A stretch of DNA of 64,000 nt from Avena insularis (GCA_023614405.1 CM042694.1:95277285-95341284), one strand, 5' to 3'. Counted from the stretch's first letter, positions 1 to 12,652 are shown. Notes: generated by a model not told the origin, from the sequence alone. Numbers and translations: made by a program.

Positions 1-299
1 CTCATATTCTCTCTCTCCAAAACTCTCAAAAACCACCTAGAACTCTTGATTCTTCGCGGATTTCGTTCGTTTGAGTGGGGGAATCAACAGATCGGTATGT
101 TTCTCTCCCTATCCATGCTTTATTTTCAGATTTCCATGGTTGAAACTCTCACATTGATCTAGTGGATGAACTCAAGCTTATTTTATTTTTCCTATTGATT
201 TCTCACATTAGGATTGAATTTTTCCACGTAGGATCGTTCATATATCATGTAGAAACTATATGCCTAAGGTTTTATGGTGAAATTTTTCAGTGCATCACG

Positions 300-434
300 A
301 TGAACAAAATCGGTAACATCTTTCGCAAGAGCAAGCTCCAACATGGTGAGGGCTCGGGCTCAGGGTCCCGAGCCGAGCCCAACCCCAAGTTGTCCTTGGT
401 CTCATCAAGGAGGATGTTGCCCATGCGATGGGCC
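300..434 (+). pseudogene. Athila-like gag/ORF1, first part
   Basis: ATG at 300 opens a reading frame encoding MNKIGNIFRKSKLQ and a Ser/Gly-rich stretch. It is cut at 434/435 by the Angela-like insertion. The codon phase at 434 matches exactly the phase at 8601 once the inserted element and one 5-bp TSD are removed, which shows both parts belonged to one ORF. The frame is open upstream from 162, but the start at 300 fits the usual N-terminus better. The product would be a capsid-like protein of a retrotransposon. Confidence 0.65.
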
Positions 435-2214
435 TGTTGGGGTTCCTTGTATGAAAACAATAAAATTTTACCCTATGCCCCTGAACCCCTGATGTTGCTA
501 GGACCTATCTGTTAGTAATATAGTAACGGGAGGGGCTTTTCATGAACTTACCCTTGAAGACCGAAAAGAGTTGTCAACGCTCAGGAGGGCGTGGTTGATG
601 TAGACGAGCCGAAGCCGACCTCAAGGTCATGATGAAGTCCTTGCGCTCCAACAGCTCCAACAACTTGAGTGCCTCAAGTGCGACACCTCGTAGGGAGTTA
701 CACACGTCTAGTGCCTGACGATGACTCCCGCTTCCTCAATCCAGCAGCAGTTGCGGAAGTAGAGCTCCTCGATCTGAATCCCGCAGCGCGATGGCGCTCC
801 GCGGTGAAGATGTCTCTCGTTCACGCAGTCCGAATTTGGGACCACGGTCATGAGAGAGAGAGGGAGAGAGAGAAAATATCAATTGGAGGTCCTCCCAAAA
901 GTGAGAAGACCTTTATTGATTATTGGGTGTATTTATCTGGCCAAATACCCCCACTATATATAGGGGAAGGGGAGGTACTACCTCCCTCAAAGTCTCGGGG
1001 TGGGACTAAAGGAGAGGAGGGGAGGGGAGGCCGCCATCCAGCCATAGTGGGCCCCGTGCGGGGGGGACTTGGCCCAGCCGGCCACCCCTTACCCCTTATC
1101 CCTCTCTCCTTTCCCTAATGGGCCCTCTCCCCCGGGAATTGGCCCATTAAGCCTTTTAACCTTTTAAATTGATTTTCTCTTTATTAAATAATTATGAATA
1201 AATGATTAAATCAATATTTAACATTGATTCACATATTATTCAACCTCCGTGGTTATGGAACACTTCCACCTCCACTCCAGACATCCTCCGAACTTACCAA
1301 AACCCTTCCGGTTTTCTCCCTACTATTCTTCGGCAATTTTACCGATCCTATAAACACTCTCTAAGCATCATCAAGCCCTTAAGCGTGATACCCCACGGTT
1401 CGGGAACACTCCAAACATGGTCGGGACACTCCCGCACCAATGATCGACAGAGGGACCTAGATGGCCATGTGACCCCTTTGTGTTCCACGAAGATCTTTCG
1501 TCGTTTGAACCGGGACAGTCGTGTCTTATTCCCTTTGTCTCTCGATACTTGCATTGTCCGAGATTTGATCAATGACATCACCATGTCGCGTTCAATATCG
1601 TTACCGAACAATGCTACTTGACTCGTTCTGACAAGTGATATCCCTGTGATCAAATCACACGCTGTGCAGCTTTTGGATATAACCTATCCGAGTGGGCCCT
1701 TGAGTATCTTCCCGTCACATGGATGGACAAATCCCGCTCTTGACATATATTGCCTCTACGGTTCCTCCGAGTACCTGAACACACCTTTATAACCACTGTA
1801 TTACCAAGTGGCGCTTGATGTTATCTAAGCACTCTCGGGAGAAAGTGATTGATATAGCCTCACGGTCTAAGGAATAGTCTACAAGGACCCATTTCTAATC
1901 ATCGTAACTTGAACTTCGTGACATGATCGGGTCACGATGTTTACGTTGGGTATTGGTTCATCATCTCATTCTTAGAATGAATTGACTCCATTTCCAACAG
2001 GCATAAATGCCACATGATTAGGAAACATGATCATTTGTGGACCAATGAACTAGTGACTAGAGTTTCACTGGGAACCCCTGGTTGTTTGTATATCACACGT
2101 GTATTGATGTTTCCACTCAATACAGTTATAGCATGATATAAAACTTAATCATAAACTATATGAAATATGATAATAGTCCTTATAACTATTTGTCTCTAGG
2201 GCATATTTCCAATA
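435..2214 (-). repeat. 3' LTR (left) of the Angela/BARE-like element
   Basis: 1780 bp, aligned end to end with 6851-8595. The outer base pair at the inner end has changed (CCAATA instead of CCAACA). The short GA tract at about 852-874 matches the much longer GA run in the other LTR. A palindromic TATATATAG lies at about 955-963, as in the right LTR. Confidence 0.8.
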
Positions 2215-4940
2215 GTCTTCCACTTGTCCTAGAGTACAAATACACTAGCTGCATTTGTTCTTTAATCATTGGCACCATATATCTGGTACCCTGAACATGC
2301 TTGCTCATGGAAGAGGTTGAGTCTTGGGTCTGTACTTTACAGTCCCAAATCCTTTGCAACTTACTAATGTCACCTTGATTGACATTAATACTTTATCATC
2401 ACATGATAACATCTGTGTGTATGCATCGTCGCTATGGCAGCAGAACTAGGCCTGATTCCAGGATCCTACAGTGACTTTAGATCAACCTCGAGGGCTTTCT
2501 CATGGGCAATGTGCCCTGGGACACATCATTCTACGTTAAAAGCGAACTAGCCCCGCCATAACATTATACAACACTTTAGATGGTACCCTTATCTATATTA
2601 TAAATGTATTCATCGAAACACTAGTGCACTCTGTGCAACTTTCGATGTTTTGTTCACCTCGCTTCCTACTTGACTTCAGTCGGTATTTACAGGAGTTTCC
2701 AACATATTCCCTTATAACATGACCCTTTATGTTTTAAGATATGTCATCCTTTATGGATTTGGAAAACATGTCTGCAGTACTCTATTAGACACCGTGGATA
2801 AACTTAGCTCAACATTCTGTGATTCAAACTTAATCACTTTCAAATGTTCCTCATGTCATCATATATTATGTTAAGTTATCATCATGGTTTTCTAAGATAG
2901 AGCCTATGTCTCAACATAGTGGATGATGATCATCCTTTTCTTTCTTTCAACCATTGATGTTCAACTTAATACTATTCCTAATTTGAGTTATTAAGGACCA
3001 GTTCCTTAATTAACTTCTATTCTGAAACCCTTTTCATAATCCCTTAAGGAATACTACATGATATCATAATACACTTATTATCAACTTCTACACCTTAGAA
3101 ACCATTATTTATAAGTACTTGCGCTTTTATTCTTAACACACTTAAGAATCACTCCTATAAGCTCCCACTCAAAATATGTTCTTACATATTTGGGTATGAG
3201 TTAGTACTCTTACTCAAACTATGTTCCTACATATTTGAATTTGAGACTTATATTGCTCCCACTCAAAAATATGTCATTCACATATTGTTTTAGGAAGACT
3301 TTCATAGCTCCCACTCAATTTCATGCAAATTGCACATTTACTCACTATTTTGAACAATTTCAAAATCCTTTGATCAAATATCAAACTTGGAGTTTTACTA
3401 TGAGATACTAGTACTTTTACTAGTTTTAAATCCTCCAGACATTCAACACACTTGAATCAAATTCATTTGAATTCGTCCAATACTTGACAAATTGTGCTTT
3501 TGTCATTCACCCCTTTTTCCACTATGGCTTTGCAGTCATTTGGGAAAATTCCAAGTAACCCCTTTTACTTGTGAGATTCAGCAACGAATTGCTTTCTAAT
3601 CTCAAGTGAATTTTGTTTTGGGATTTCTCATAATTCTAGTTTACCATTATTTCCTTAGTAGTTCGTAGGTATGCCATATTCCAAGAATCATGACAAATGA
3701 TTCACAAATGTCTCCATACTAGATATGGATTACATTTTGAATCCTACTTCATGTAGTGAATAACACTATTGGGGAAAACACAATGATCATTATCATTGAT
3801 TCTTTCCTTTTGTGAAGAGAATCGTTCAGGAACGTTGTTTGTTGCACTTCTCAACACTCTGATGCAGGGATTCAAATCCTCATCGTGTTTTTCACTATCT
3901 TCCATTTGCTTCATAATTGAGAAATATCGCTAAAAGTGAGCTTTCTCAAGAATGCACCAAAATCCAAGCAATACAAATTTTGCTTCTCTTTTGGTTTCAA
4001 CTATGGATTTCGTATTCAAAGTTTCCAATGAATATTCTACAAGGACTTATTCGCTATTGTTTTGGTTATATCGAATAACCCCAAAACTTTCACGACGATC
4101 CATACTAGATATGGAGCCGCTTTCACGAATTCAAATGGTTCACTATATATTCTAATTGAGTGCTAATTATTTCTAACTAATGGTGTCTACATCTACACTA
4201 CAACGATTTATTTGGTGCCATCTATTTACCCACTTTGATATCTAATATCGCATTGTGATTCTTTGCATTTTGACGTTTCAAAACGCTTTGCATTCCACAA
4301 TTTTCTTTTATGCCAATCTTATAAAGTCGAATTTCATTACTATTGATCAAATCATAGTAATTAGATTCTATTTTATATTTATACCCTTTGTTGATGAAAC
4401 ACCTTGATCATATCAAATAGTTTCATATGCATGTTTCCTTTGGTAAACTTCTTTACACTTTTAAACAATCATATAATGATAATTACCATTTTCGTTAAAA
4501 CACAATACATCGAATATGTATTTACTTTTAACATTTCATTAAACACTTTGTATTCAAGTAATACATGGTGTTCAAGTTATTTTGCCAAACTTAGGCATGA
4601 TTTATATGTGATAAGAAATCGAATGTCTTTCACATATTGTCAAATAACTTTGAATTCAAACAATGGTTTCATTCATTAATGAATATATCATTAAGTTGGG
4701 TATTTTAAGGCATTTCAATATTTTACAAATGTTCATGCATTATCAATTAGTTTCAAACAACAAGGTTAATTCACATATAATCAAACAAGATATGAACACG
4801 AATAGAAATCATTCATAAAAGTAGAACAACTGTTTGTTACAAACTCATATGAATAACCGTCTCACAAAGTGTGAGACACACTAAAGAAGTTCACAATCTT
4901 TTGATTACAATAACTATCCAAAACATAAACTAAATGATAA
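2215..4940 (-). other. AT-rich internal region of the Angela/BARE-like element
   Basis: 2.7 kb, very AT-rich, with no ORF longer than about 90 codons. The motif GCTCCCACTCAAAATATG recurs in diverged form at about 3160, 3255 and 3307. The region lies where pol should be. Either pol was replaced by unrelated sequence, as in large retrotransposon derivatives, or it is decayed past recognition. Confidence 0.4.
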
Positions 4941-5162
4941 ATGTCGAGGGAGAGCGTCGTTGGCCATCATCATCATGCTCGCCATCAGCACGCAACGTCA
5001 CCTCCTCTCCAGCAAGCACCTCTCATGCAGAAGGACCTGTTTTCAGCAAAACAAAACAAGTATCAAATATACTTAACACTACAAATGTGTTTGCAAGATT
5101 ATAACATTTATAAAATTGTATATCAAATATATACCTTTGCCATTCCTGAGATGTGTTACGAA

Positions 5163-5678
5163 CTAGTGGATCTCCATGGATTCCGCGTCGCCTCTCATAA
5201 TGCAAGTCCTGACTTGTGCTTGGTAGCTTGGTGGCAGCGACCGCAGCACAACGCCATTTGCAAAAGAGCCTGTCATCCAGCTATCCAGGAAGTATGCAGG
5301 CTTCATGTACACATCATGCATGCGCTCCAAGTGGTCGTCGAGTGATGAGTTCTCCTCCATCTTAATGGAGAGGAAGTCTCCCATCAGATCATGCTCCCAT
5401 ATGCGTGCCTGTTCCACGAAATGTGTCCTAAGCTGTAGCATTACCGTACGAGGGTTGATATCACCCACGAAAGGCCACAGCTCGTCCACCATTCCGAAAC
5501 GCATTGTAACGGAAATGAAGGAGGCCATCTCTAGACGGAGATAGCGGTCTTCCCGCTGCTCTAGGGTCTCTAAGTCAATGGGTTGATCCAAATCCATCCC
5601 ATCGAGTATGTAGTCGACCACGTCATTCTCGCTAAGGAGAACGTGGAGGTGCGCAACCCATAGAGAAGTTTGATCCAT
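5163..5678 (-). pseudogene. Copia gag fragment (Angela/BARE-like)
   Basis: A 171-codon frame beginning MDQTSLWVAHLHVLLSEN, resembling the gag/UBN2-type capsid region of BARE-like elements (MGDFLSIKMEENSSLDDHLERM, then SLPPSYQAQV). It stops at MEIH*, but the following codons continue in family-like fashion (LVRNTSQEWQRY), so the stop is probably a mutation or precedes a splice site (GTATAT). No CCHC zinc knuckle could be found downstream. The product would package the element's RNA; here it is at best a truncated capsid protein. Confidence 0.55.
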
Positions 5679-5699
5679 CTAATCTGACCTTCTCTCCTT

Positions 5700-6837
5700 C
5701 TAACCAATCAATCGTCAACAGGAAATGTGGCATCGGGGAGAACTTTTCTACATTTACAAATGCAAAAAGGAATTTAGACTAAGTTTATAATTAAATGAGT
5801 TAATAATAACTCCACTCAGAAACACCTATCCCCTTAAGGGTTCCTAGTGATAACACGACCCCTATCAGCCACATCTCCCCCGATCGTCACGGCCATCAAT
5901 GTGGGTTCAAGGGTGGACGCTAAACGTCGGTCACATCATTCATGCGACTCATGCTCGATCTTTTGACCATCCGTGTTCCGAGGCCATGTCTGCACATGCT
6001 AGGCTCGCCAACTCAGCCTTAGTGTATTCGATGTGCAACATGGCTTACACCCACTGTATGCGAACGTAGATATGTCTGACACCCATGCCTGTACCATGGA
6101 TCGCCTCATACCGAAGAACTTTCTTGGTGGTGCACACTAAGGGGGAACACAATCGTTGGTAATTTTAACAGGGATCATCTTATTAGGCTAGCGTCGAGTA
6201 TCTAATACTAGCACACAAAAGATATACAAACAATAGCATTGAATGTAAATGCAATGTGATATGGTCCTTCACGTCGTGATCTCCATCCGTCGTCACCGGA
6301 TTCCGGCGCCAGGGTTCCGGCGCCGTAGACACCAGGGTACCGGTGTCATTCCGGCGTGGTAGTCCGTCACCTCTGTGACTATCTACTACTACGTTACATA
6401 AGGTAATTACTTTACCTTTGCCACAACCATATCACAAAGCAACGCCCCCCTGCAAAACAAAGTTAGACGCCTCTACTTTATCTTTGCATGTTTTACGTGG
6501 CTGAATGGGCTTTCACACAAGAACCATTCTTACCTACGAACTTTCAGCACAACGCTGATCAAGTAGTTGTCTCTACTACACCCCTTTCGGGGCCCTCCAT
6601 TGCAAATGGTATACCAACTAATGCGAGAGAGACATACACCCCCTAAGCCACTTTATACGGTACAAGCCGTATGTCAAGCTCTCGTGAATGAACGCGTAAA
6701 GTCGGTTGGGGGCCGCTTCATCAAGCATTACTGCGGTATACACAAGTACACGTGGGAGGGTAACAACTAAAAGATCAACACCCACATGCTACATCTAGTG
6801 TGTTCTACCCGTACTAGCATTACTATGCATAGATCTA
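5700..6837 (-). other. 5' leader of the Angela/BARE-like element
   Basis: Between the primer-binding site and the gag ATG (5678, minus). No coding frame of note. Contains two short GC-rich repeats around the motif TTCCGGCGCC at 6299-6325. Confidence 0.4.
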
Positions 6838-6850
6838 GCTTTGATACCAC
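6838..6850 (-). other. primer-binding site (tRNA-Met) of the Angela/BARE-like element
   Basis: The plus strand reads CTTTGATACCAC immediately before the LTR; the minus strand gives GTGGTATCAAAG, complementary to the initiator tRNA-Met 3' end. It fixes the minus orientation of the element. Confidence 0.75.
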
Positions 6851-7230
6851 TGTTGGGGTTTCGCGTATGAAAACAATAAAATTTTACCCTACGCCTCTAA
6901 ACCCCTAATGCTGCTAGGACCTATCTATTAGTAATACAGTAACGGGAGGGGCTTTTCGCGAACTTTCCCTTGAAGACCGAAAAGTGTTGTCAACGCTCAG
7001 GAGAGTGTGGTTGATGTAGACGAGACGAAGCCGACCTCAAGGTCGTGATAAAGTCCTTGCGCTCCAACGGCTCCAACGACTTGAGTTCCTCAAGTGCGAC
7101 ACCTCGTGGGGAGTTACACACGTCTGGTGCCTGACGATGACTCCCGCTTCCCCGATCCAGCAGCAGTTGCGGAAGTAGAGCTCATGGATCCGAATCCCGC
7201 GGCGCGACGATGCTCCACGGTGAAGATGTC

Positions 7231-7300
<70 letters not shown>

Positions 7301-8595
7301 CAATTGGAGGTCCTCCCAAAAGTGAGAAGACCTTTATTGATTATTGGGTGTATTTATCTAGCCAAATACCCCCACTATATATAGGGGAGGGGAGGTACTA
7401 CCTCCCTCAAAGTCCCGGGGTGGGACTAAAGGAGAGGAGGGGGAGGGGAGGCCGCCGGCCACCCCCTTGCCCCTTCTCCCTCTCACCTTTCCCTAATGGG
7501 CCCTCTCCCCTCCGGGAATTGGCCCATTAAGCCTTTTGACCTTTTAAATTGATTTTCTCTTTATTAAATAATTATGAATAAATGATTAAATCAATATTTA
7601 ACATTCATTCACATATTATTCAACCTCCGTGGTTATGGAACACTTCCACCTCCACTCCGGACATCCTCCAGACTTACCGAAACCCTTCCGGTTTTCTCCC
7701 TACTATTCTTCAGCGATTCTACCGATCCTATAAACACTCTTTAAGCATCATCAAGCCCTTAAGCGTGATACCCCACGGTTCGGGAACACTCCAGACATGG
7801 TCGGGACACTCCCGCGCCAATGATCGATAGAGGGACCTAGATGACCATGTGACCCATGTGCGTTCCACGAAGATCTTTCGTCGTTTGAACCGAGACAGTC
7901 GTGTCTTATTCCCTTTGTCTCTTGATACTTGCATTGTCCGAGATCTGATCAATGACATCACCATGTCGTGTTCAATCTCGTTACCGAACAATTCTACTTG
8001 ACTCGTTTCGACAAGTGATATCCCTATGATCAAATCACACGCTGCGTAGCTATTGGATATAACCCCTCCGAGTGGGCCCTTGAGTATGTTCCCGTCACAT
8101 GGATGGACAAATCCCGCTCTTGACATATATTGCCTCTACGGTTTCCTCCGAGTACCTGAACACACCTTTATAACCACTTTATTACCAAGTGGCGCTTGAT
8201 GCTATTTAAGCACTGTCGGGAGACAGTGATTGATATAGCCTCACGGTCTAAGGAATAGTCTACGAGGATCCATTTCTAATCATCATAACTTGAACTTCGT
8301 GACATGATCGGATCACGATGTGTAGGTTGGGTATTGGTTCATCATCTCATTCTCAGAATGAGTTGACTCAATTTCCAACTAGCATAAAGGCCACATGATC
8401 AGGAAACATGATCATCTGTTGACCAATGAACCAGTGACTAAAGTTTCATTGGGAACCCCTGGTTGTTTGTATATCACACGTGTATTGATGTTTCCACTCA
8501 ATACAGTTATAGCATGATATAAAACTTAATCATAAACTATATGAAATATGATAATAGTCCTTATAACTATTTGTCTTTAGGGCATATTTCCAACA
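6851..8595 (-). repeat. 5' LTR (right) of the Angela/BARE-like element
   Basis: 1745 bp, begins TGTTGGGGTTTCG on the plus strand and ends TTTCCAACA. In the minus orientation this is the 5' LTR, with a promoter-like CTATATATAG at 7375-7384 and the primer site next to it. A long GA/CT microsatellite (7231-7296) lies within. Confidence 0.8.
7231..7296. repeat. (GA)n microsatellite
   Basis: About 65 bp of uninterrupted GA dinucleotides inside the right LTR. The left LTR has only a short interrupted GA tract at the same place, so the run expanded, or contracted in the partner, after insertion. Confidence 0.9.
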
Positions 8596-8600
8596 GGGTC

Positions 8601-9803
8601 GGCCATAGCTTTCTCACCGTGGCGGGGTTGAAGGCGGACTTCGACCTCATGTGTAACAAGGCTGGGCTAACAGTACTTGGCTTCCCAAGCCACGACACCT
8701 ACGCCGAGCTTACCTACGAGTTCGTTGCCTCCTTCTACGGCGACCACAGGGAGAAAGGTAATATGTGCATGGTAAGCTTCACCATGAACCGACAGCACTA
8801 TGAGATAACTTATGAACAATTTTGCGATGCTTTAGGTTTCCCTCATGTTGGGGAGCCTACTATTACTAACCTCTATAGCGTCACAAGCGGAGAAACTTGG
8901 TAGGCTATTTCTGTTAATGGTGGCACCAACTTCTACCAGAAGAAGATGTCCACCATTCAGAACCCAACAATTTGTTACTACGCCTTGTTCCTTGCCAACA
9001 CTCTATTGGGGAGAGGTGATACCGGTTCCATGGCTAATGCGGACATGGTAATGATCACCAAGGCTCTCTTTTCCACTGTGCTGCAAAGCCCAAATCCTAT
9101 AGCTCTACTCATCCAGCACTTTCACCACCAAAGCAACAAGACCAAAGGTGATATTCGCAGTGGTGGATTGGTAACCCACCTTTCCCATGCATTAAATATA
9201 ACATTACATGTTATGCAATCTGTTGAAGGTTCCAAGCTTATGGATGTCAAGTATTTAACTGCTTGTGGCTTCCTTGGTGTTTACCAAGCTAACTGGAGGC
9301 TCCGAGCCTATCAATTTAGTTATCTTGATAATGCACAGGGTGAGCAGGTTCCGTTGCCCTGTCCCCAAGCCTTCTCGATTGTGGAGAAGGACACTTGGAT
9401 CCTCACCAAGGACCAAGTGATGGAGATCATGGCCGAACTTCAGCCCAATGAAGAGGAAGATGAAGGAGGGAATCCATATGAGGATGAGGAGGAGCATGAG
9501 GACAAGCAGGGACACAACCCTGCTTGGGAGGGACAGCAGTAGCAGCAAGGGGGAGCTTGGGACCCGTGGCCCAACTAGCCACAGCAGGGGTACGGCTACG
9601 TCCCCTATCAGGAATTCCAGCAGCTCAACCAACACATTGGGGAGATCGACCACACTCTTCAAGGAGTGAATGAAGATGTGAGTGCTTTGACCCACAACTT
9701 CAGTCACTTCATGACCCACTTCCCTGATTACTACCAAGAAGATGTCACTTTGACCAGCAACAATGACAAACTTGGCAATAGCCTAAGCTTGGGGGAGGTT
9801 TGA
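8601..9803 (+). pseudogene. Athila-like gag/ORF1, main part with three stops
   Basis: This continues the frame begun at 300, starting GHSFLTVAGLKADF, and runs through the conserved ORF1 region (YGDHREKG, EQFCDALGFP, NPTICYYALFLANTLLGRGD) to an acidic Glu/Asp-rich linker. It ends with a Gln/His-rich tail at the TGA 9801-9803. In-frame TAG codons lie at 8901-8903, 9540-9542 and 9576-9578. The frame is kept on both sides of each, so these are point mutations in an old copy. It would encode the structural protein of an Athila-like element. It lies just upstream of the first of two purine tracts (about 9790). Confidence 0.7.
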
Positions 9804-11170
9804 AAACCTCCAAACCTTGCATTCATGTTTTTATTTCTTCTTTTGATTTATTTTATTTCTTCAAATTTGCATGTTTATTTTCAGTTTGCATTCCTAAACC
9901 AAAAATACAAAAAAAAATAGTTGTAACTTTATTTGCAAGTTCGTTTCTTTGTTTCTCTCGAAGATTGCTCAATTTTAGGTGACTTGGCAATATGGAAATA
10001 CAGAGGGGGTTCGACTCAAATACGAGAACGAAGCAAGCAAGAGTAGGTATCACATTCCTTTCATCGCCCTTTCTGCAACCTTAAATTGATCCTACAATTA
10101 TTTACTCGCTTGCACTAGAGTCACTCCCTGCTTAGCTTGTTATCCTATAAATTCTATTCCTTTGCTAATGTCTCCTTTTTAGCTTTGAAACAATGAGCAA
10201 TGAACTTGGTTAAAAAATACTTCCTACATTTTTACAACAAGAAAAGGCATCTGAAAGATGACTTGAGTCCATGTTTAGCCCAAAGAATTTGAATTTAGAA
10301 CTACTCCATCCCATTTGAGCTTAATATAAATAGACTCGATAGTACCCTTGAATGAAATTGATTGATAAAATGGATGCTTTGAAATAGTAGAGATTATGCC
10401 ACTACTTTTTCTAATAATTACTGTAAGATATTGCTTTACGCGTGTCATTACAACACTGTCGTGCTCCATGGGGAACTATTAACTCCGCTGGCCAACGAAT
10501 GATCTAAATGTGGGAAACCACCTGATTTCGGCTATTGAGTTATGTAAACATCTGTAGCAGTAATGCTATGATGGGTAAAATTTTTAGTCTCCTCATGGTT
10601 TCACGTTCCAAGTGAAGTTGTAGTACTCTTCTAACCCATTATTGCTCAACAATTATTTACTGGCATGATCACGAGTGCACAACACAGTCCCAATTAACAT
10701 GTTAAAAATAATGGCATGGTTTCTCTATGAAAGAGCTGAAGTTTTTAAAAGACAAAAGAAAGGAAAAAGGTGCTTTGAGAGTCTTGAAATTTTGACATGG
10801 GAGTAGATGAGTTGTTCTTAAATTAAATGTTTTGGTGCCAACTTGAGTACTCTTAATTGATTAAACAAACAAGAACAAAAAGTTTTCATCTCTCAATGAA
10901 GAGACACCAAAAGAATTTGTCTCACTTTCCTAGCTAAACTTTTGACACTTGCTTGGGCGTATGATTTCTTTGCTAACAAGATATGCATCATTAGGAAGTG
11001 GACTCAGTGCAATCTTGTGAATACTTGTATGATCATATTTAGATTGCAAGGATTGTGAAGAAAACAATTTGACACCAATTCAAACTTGTAAGTTCTTTTA
11101 TTTTCAGTCTCGAATCTCCGCTATTCTTCATTATTTCCTTGTCACTCGAGGGTGAGCAACATCTAAGCTT
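9804..11170 (+). other. non-coding internal region of the Athila-like element
   Basis: A stretch of 1.4 kb between the gag stop and the polypurine tract. It has only short chance ORFs in all frames and is AT-rich. In autonomous Athila elements the pol genes follow gag; nothing like RT, RNase H or integrase is recognisable here. Confidence 0.5.
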
Positions 11171-11178
11171 GGGGGAGT
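11171..11178 (+). other. polypurine tract of the Athila-like element
   Basis: The motif AAGCTTGGGGGAG directly precedes the TG of the 3' LTR. This is where plus-strand DNA synthesis would be primed. A near-identical copy of the motif occurs at about 9785-9797, just at the end of gag. Confidence 0.6.
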
Positions 11179-12644
11179 TGATAGCTGTGAGATTCGACAA
11201 ATTTTTGATGGCTTTTATTGATGGTTTTCTCCCAGATTTGATCATTTTCTAGCTTTACCTAACGCTAATACTTTGGTAGCGAAGAAAACTTGGTTTTTAA
11301 TGTGTGTTTCAGGTTCTGAATGTCAACAAAAAGTTTTAACTAGAGAAACACAATATTCAGGCGAAAACAAGAAAGTCTCTCTTTGGAAGCACTCGAGGGG
11401 AGCATAGAGAGGCTTTAACGAGAAACTATACAGCGGGAATATTTTTCCGGCTGTATAATTCCCGCCGTATAACTGTTGCCGCCTCTGTCTTGTCAAAAGG
11501 GACAACTTCCATGAAGAGACCAGAGGCGAAAACACAACATAGCAGCCGCCATCCCATCTAGAAGGGAGAAAGAAGAGATCCGGAGAAGAAGGGGAAGACG
11601 TTCTTCATCTCGCTCCACGATCTTCAACCTCCTAGCCAATACACCCCCATAGCCACTACTTGTACTTGAGAGAGAGATGGATCTTCACCTTGTAATAGTA
11701 GGGTTTGAGATTGTTTCTTCCCATCTAGAATTGTGTTGGATATTTTTCTATTCTTATTGTGGATCTCCATGGTAATATAAAGACGAATTCCCTTTATTTA
11801 CTTATATCGATGATCCGTTCTTATCTCATGTGTGAGAAAGTTCCTTAGGCGTGGGAGATGTACGGGATTGGTGAGATGTGATGTGCCTTCATATATTTTC
11901 CATTAGTTTGTGATTGATTCTAATTATTATATTATGTGTGCTTAACTATCTGTGGGATGCCTAATGCTTGTTCTCCAATTAAGGGCCCAGACAACATGAT
12001 GCTTTGTTCTACATAGATAGGATCTTGTTCGCTAGCAGACCGACAACCCCCGAGTGACACGGGGATATCAATGGAAAACTAGTAGACTCAAGGATAACAA
12101 GAAACCACGGTGCTTATTGCATTAGTCCGATCCAAGGAGCTTAATGGCTAAGCAACCTAAAGGGTCTTAATCATCTAGTGTCTAACCATGGTTTTGGTAA
12201 CATGCTAGTAGGATTATTGAAGTTGGGATGAAATCTACCAAGGGGAGTTCTGGCTAATTATGGGTTGCTTGCCTACACATATACTTATAAGATTATAATT
12301 GTTACATTGTCATTCGTCCACCTGGCATAGACACTATCACCATGAACTGAATCTCCCTACGCTTTCTTTTGCCATCTGCAGAAAACAACAAACAACCAAG
12401 TCGTTCTTTACTTTTATGCTTTATATTTTTGAAGTTTACAATTCAGTTCTATTAAAATACATCTCATTTAATCAAAACCTCATTCTTATTTCAACACTTG
12501 TAGTCAATTCACTCGAAGACCTGTGACAACTTCGGGTGTGACAGAGACTTCACTCATAAACACTTACCTTTGGGCTCCTTGTGGGATCGATATCTATACT
12601 TCAAAACTAGCTACAAACGATCTGTGCACTTGCAGACATCATCA
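11179..12644 (+). repeat. 3' LTR of the Athila-like element
   Basis: Starts TGATAGCTGTGAGATTCGAC right after the purine tract. It ends with a typical Athila-type LTR tail (CTTTGGGCTCCTTGTGGGATCGATAT, later GTGCACTTGCAGACATCATCA). To the right, the sequence switches at once into Copia pol coding sequence, which fixes the border within a few bases. The partner LTR is outside the window, so the TSD cannot be checked. Confidence 0.6.
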
Positions 12645-12652
12645 ATGCATTG

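Larger units (their letters stand above)
435..8595 (-). mobile_element. Angela/BARE-like Copia, non-autonomous, minus strand
   Basis: Two long direct repeats (435-2214 and 6851-8595) begin TGTTGGGG and end CCAAYA. On the minus strand this reads TGTTGGAAATATGCCCTA, the start of Angela/BARE-family LTRs. The sequence just inside the right repeat, GCTTTGATACCAC, is the complement of a tRNA-Met primer site, so the element reads right to left. The flanks GGGCC (430-434) and GGGTC (8596-8600) form a 5-bp TSD with one mismatch. Of the internal 4.6 kb only a gag-like ORF (5163-5678, minus) is recognisable; pol is missing or decayed beyond recognition. Confidence 0.8.
1..12644 (+). mobile_element. Athila-like Gypsy, gag-only, left end outside window
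   Basis: A non-autonomous LTR retrotransposon whose 5' LTR lies left of the window. Seen in order: a leader, a long gag/ORF1 of the Athila ORF-1 type (300-434 continuing at 8601-9803), about 1.4 kb of non-coding DNA, a purine tract (11171-11177) and a 3' LTR (11179-12644). No protease, reverse transcriptase or integrase is visible between gag and the LTR, so it would depend on a helper in trans. It is interrupted at 434/8601 by the Angela/BARE-like Copia element. At its right edge it sits inside a Tnt1-like Copia. Family assignment rests on recalled ORF1 and LTR-end similarity and is moderate; the layout itself is clear. Confidence 0.7.

Noticed and set aside
669..1118. 149-codon ORF in the left LTR, with a related 96-codon ORF in the right LTR
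   Set aside because: It lies within an LTR and runs through the GA microsatellite; its counterpart changes frame. Not a gene.
3240..3300. Minus-strand frame with YVNDI, similar to the RT motif YVDD
   Set aside because: No flanking RT motifs in the same frame and surrounded by stops. Treated as chance in AT-rich DNA.
7231..7296. Regular repeat considered as a CRISPR-like or satellite array
   Set aside because: It is a plain GA dinucleotide run with no spacers.
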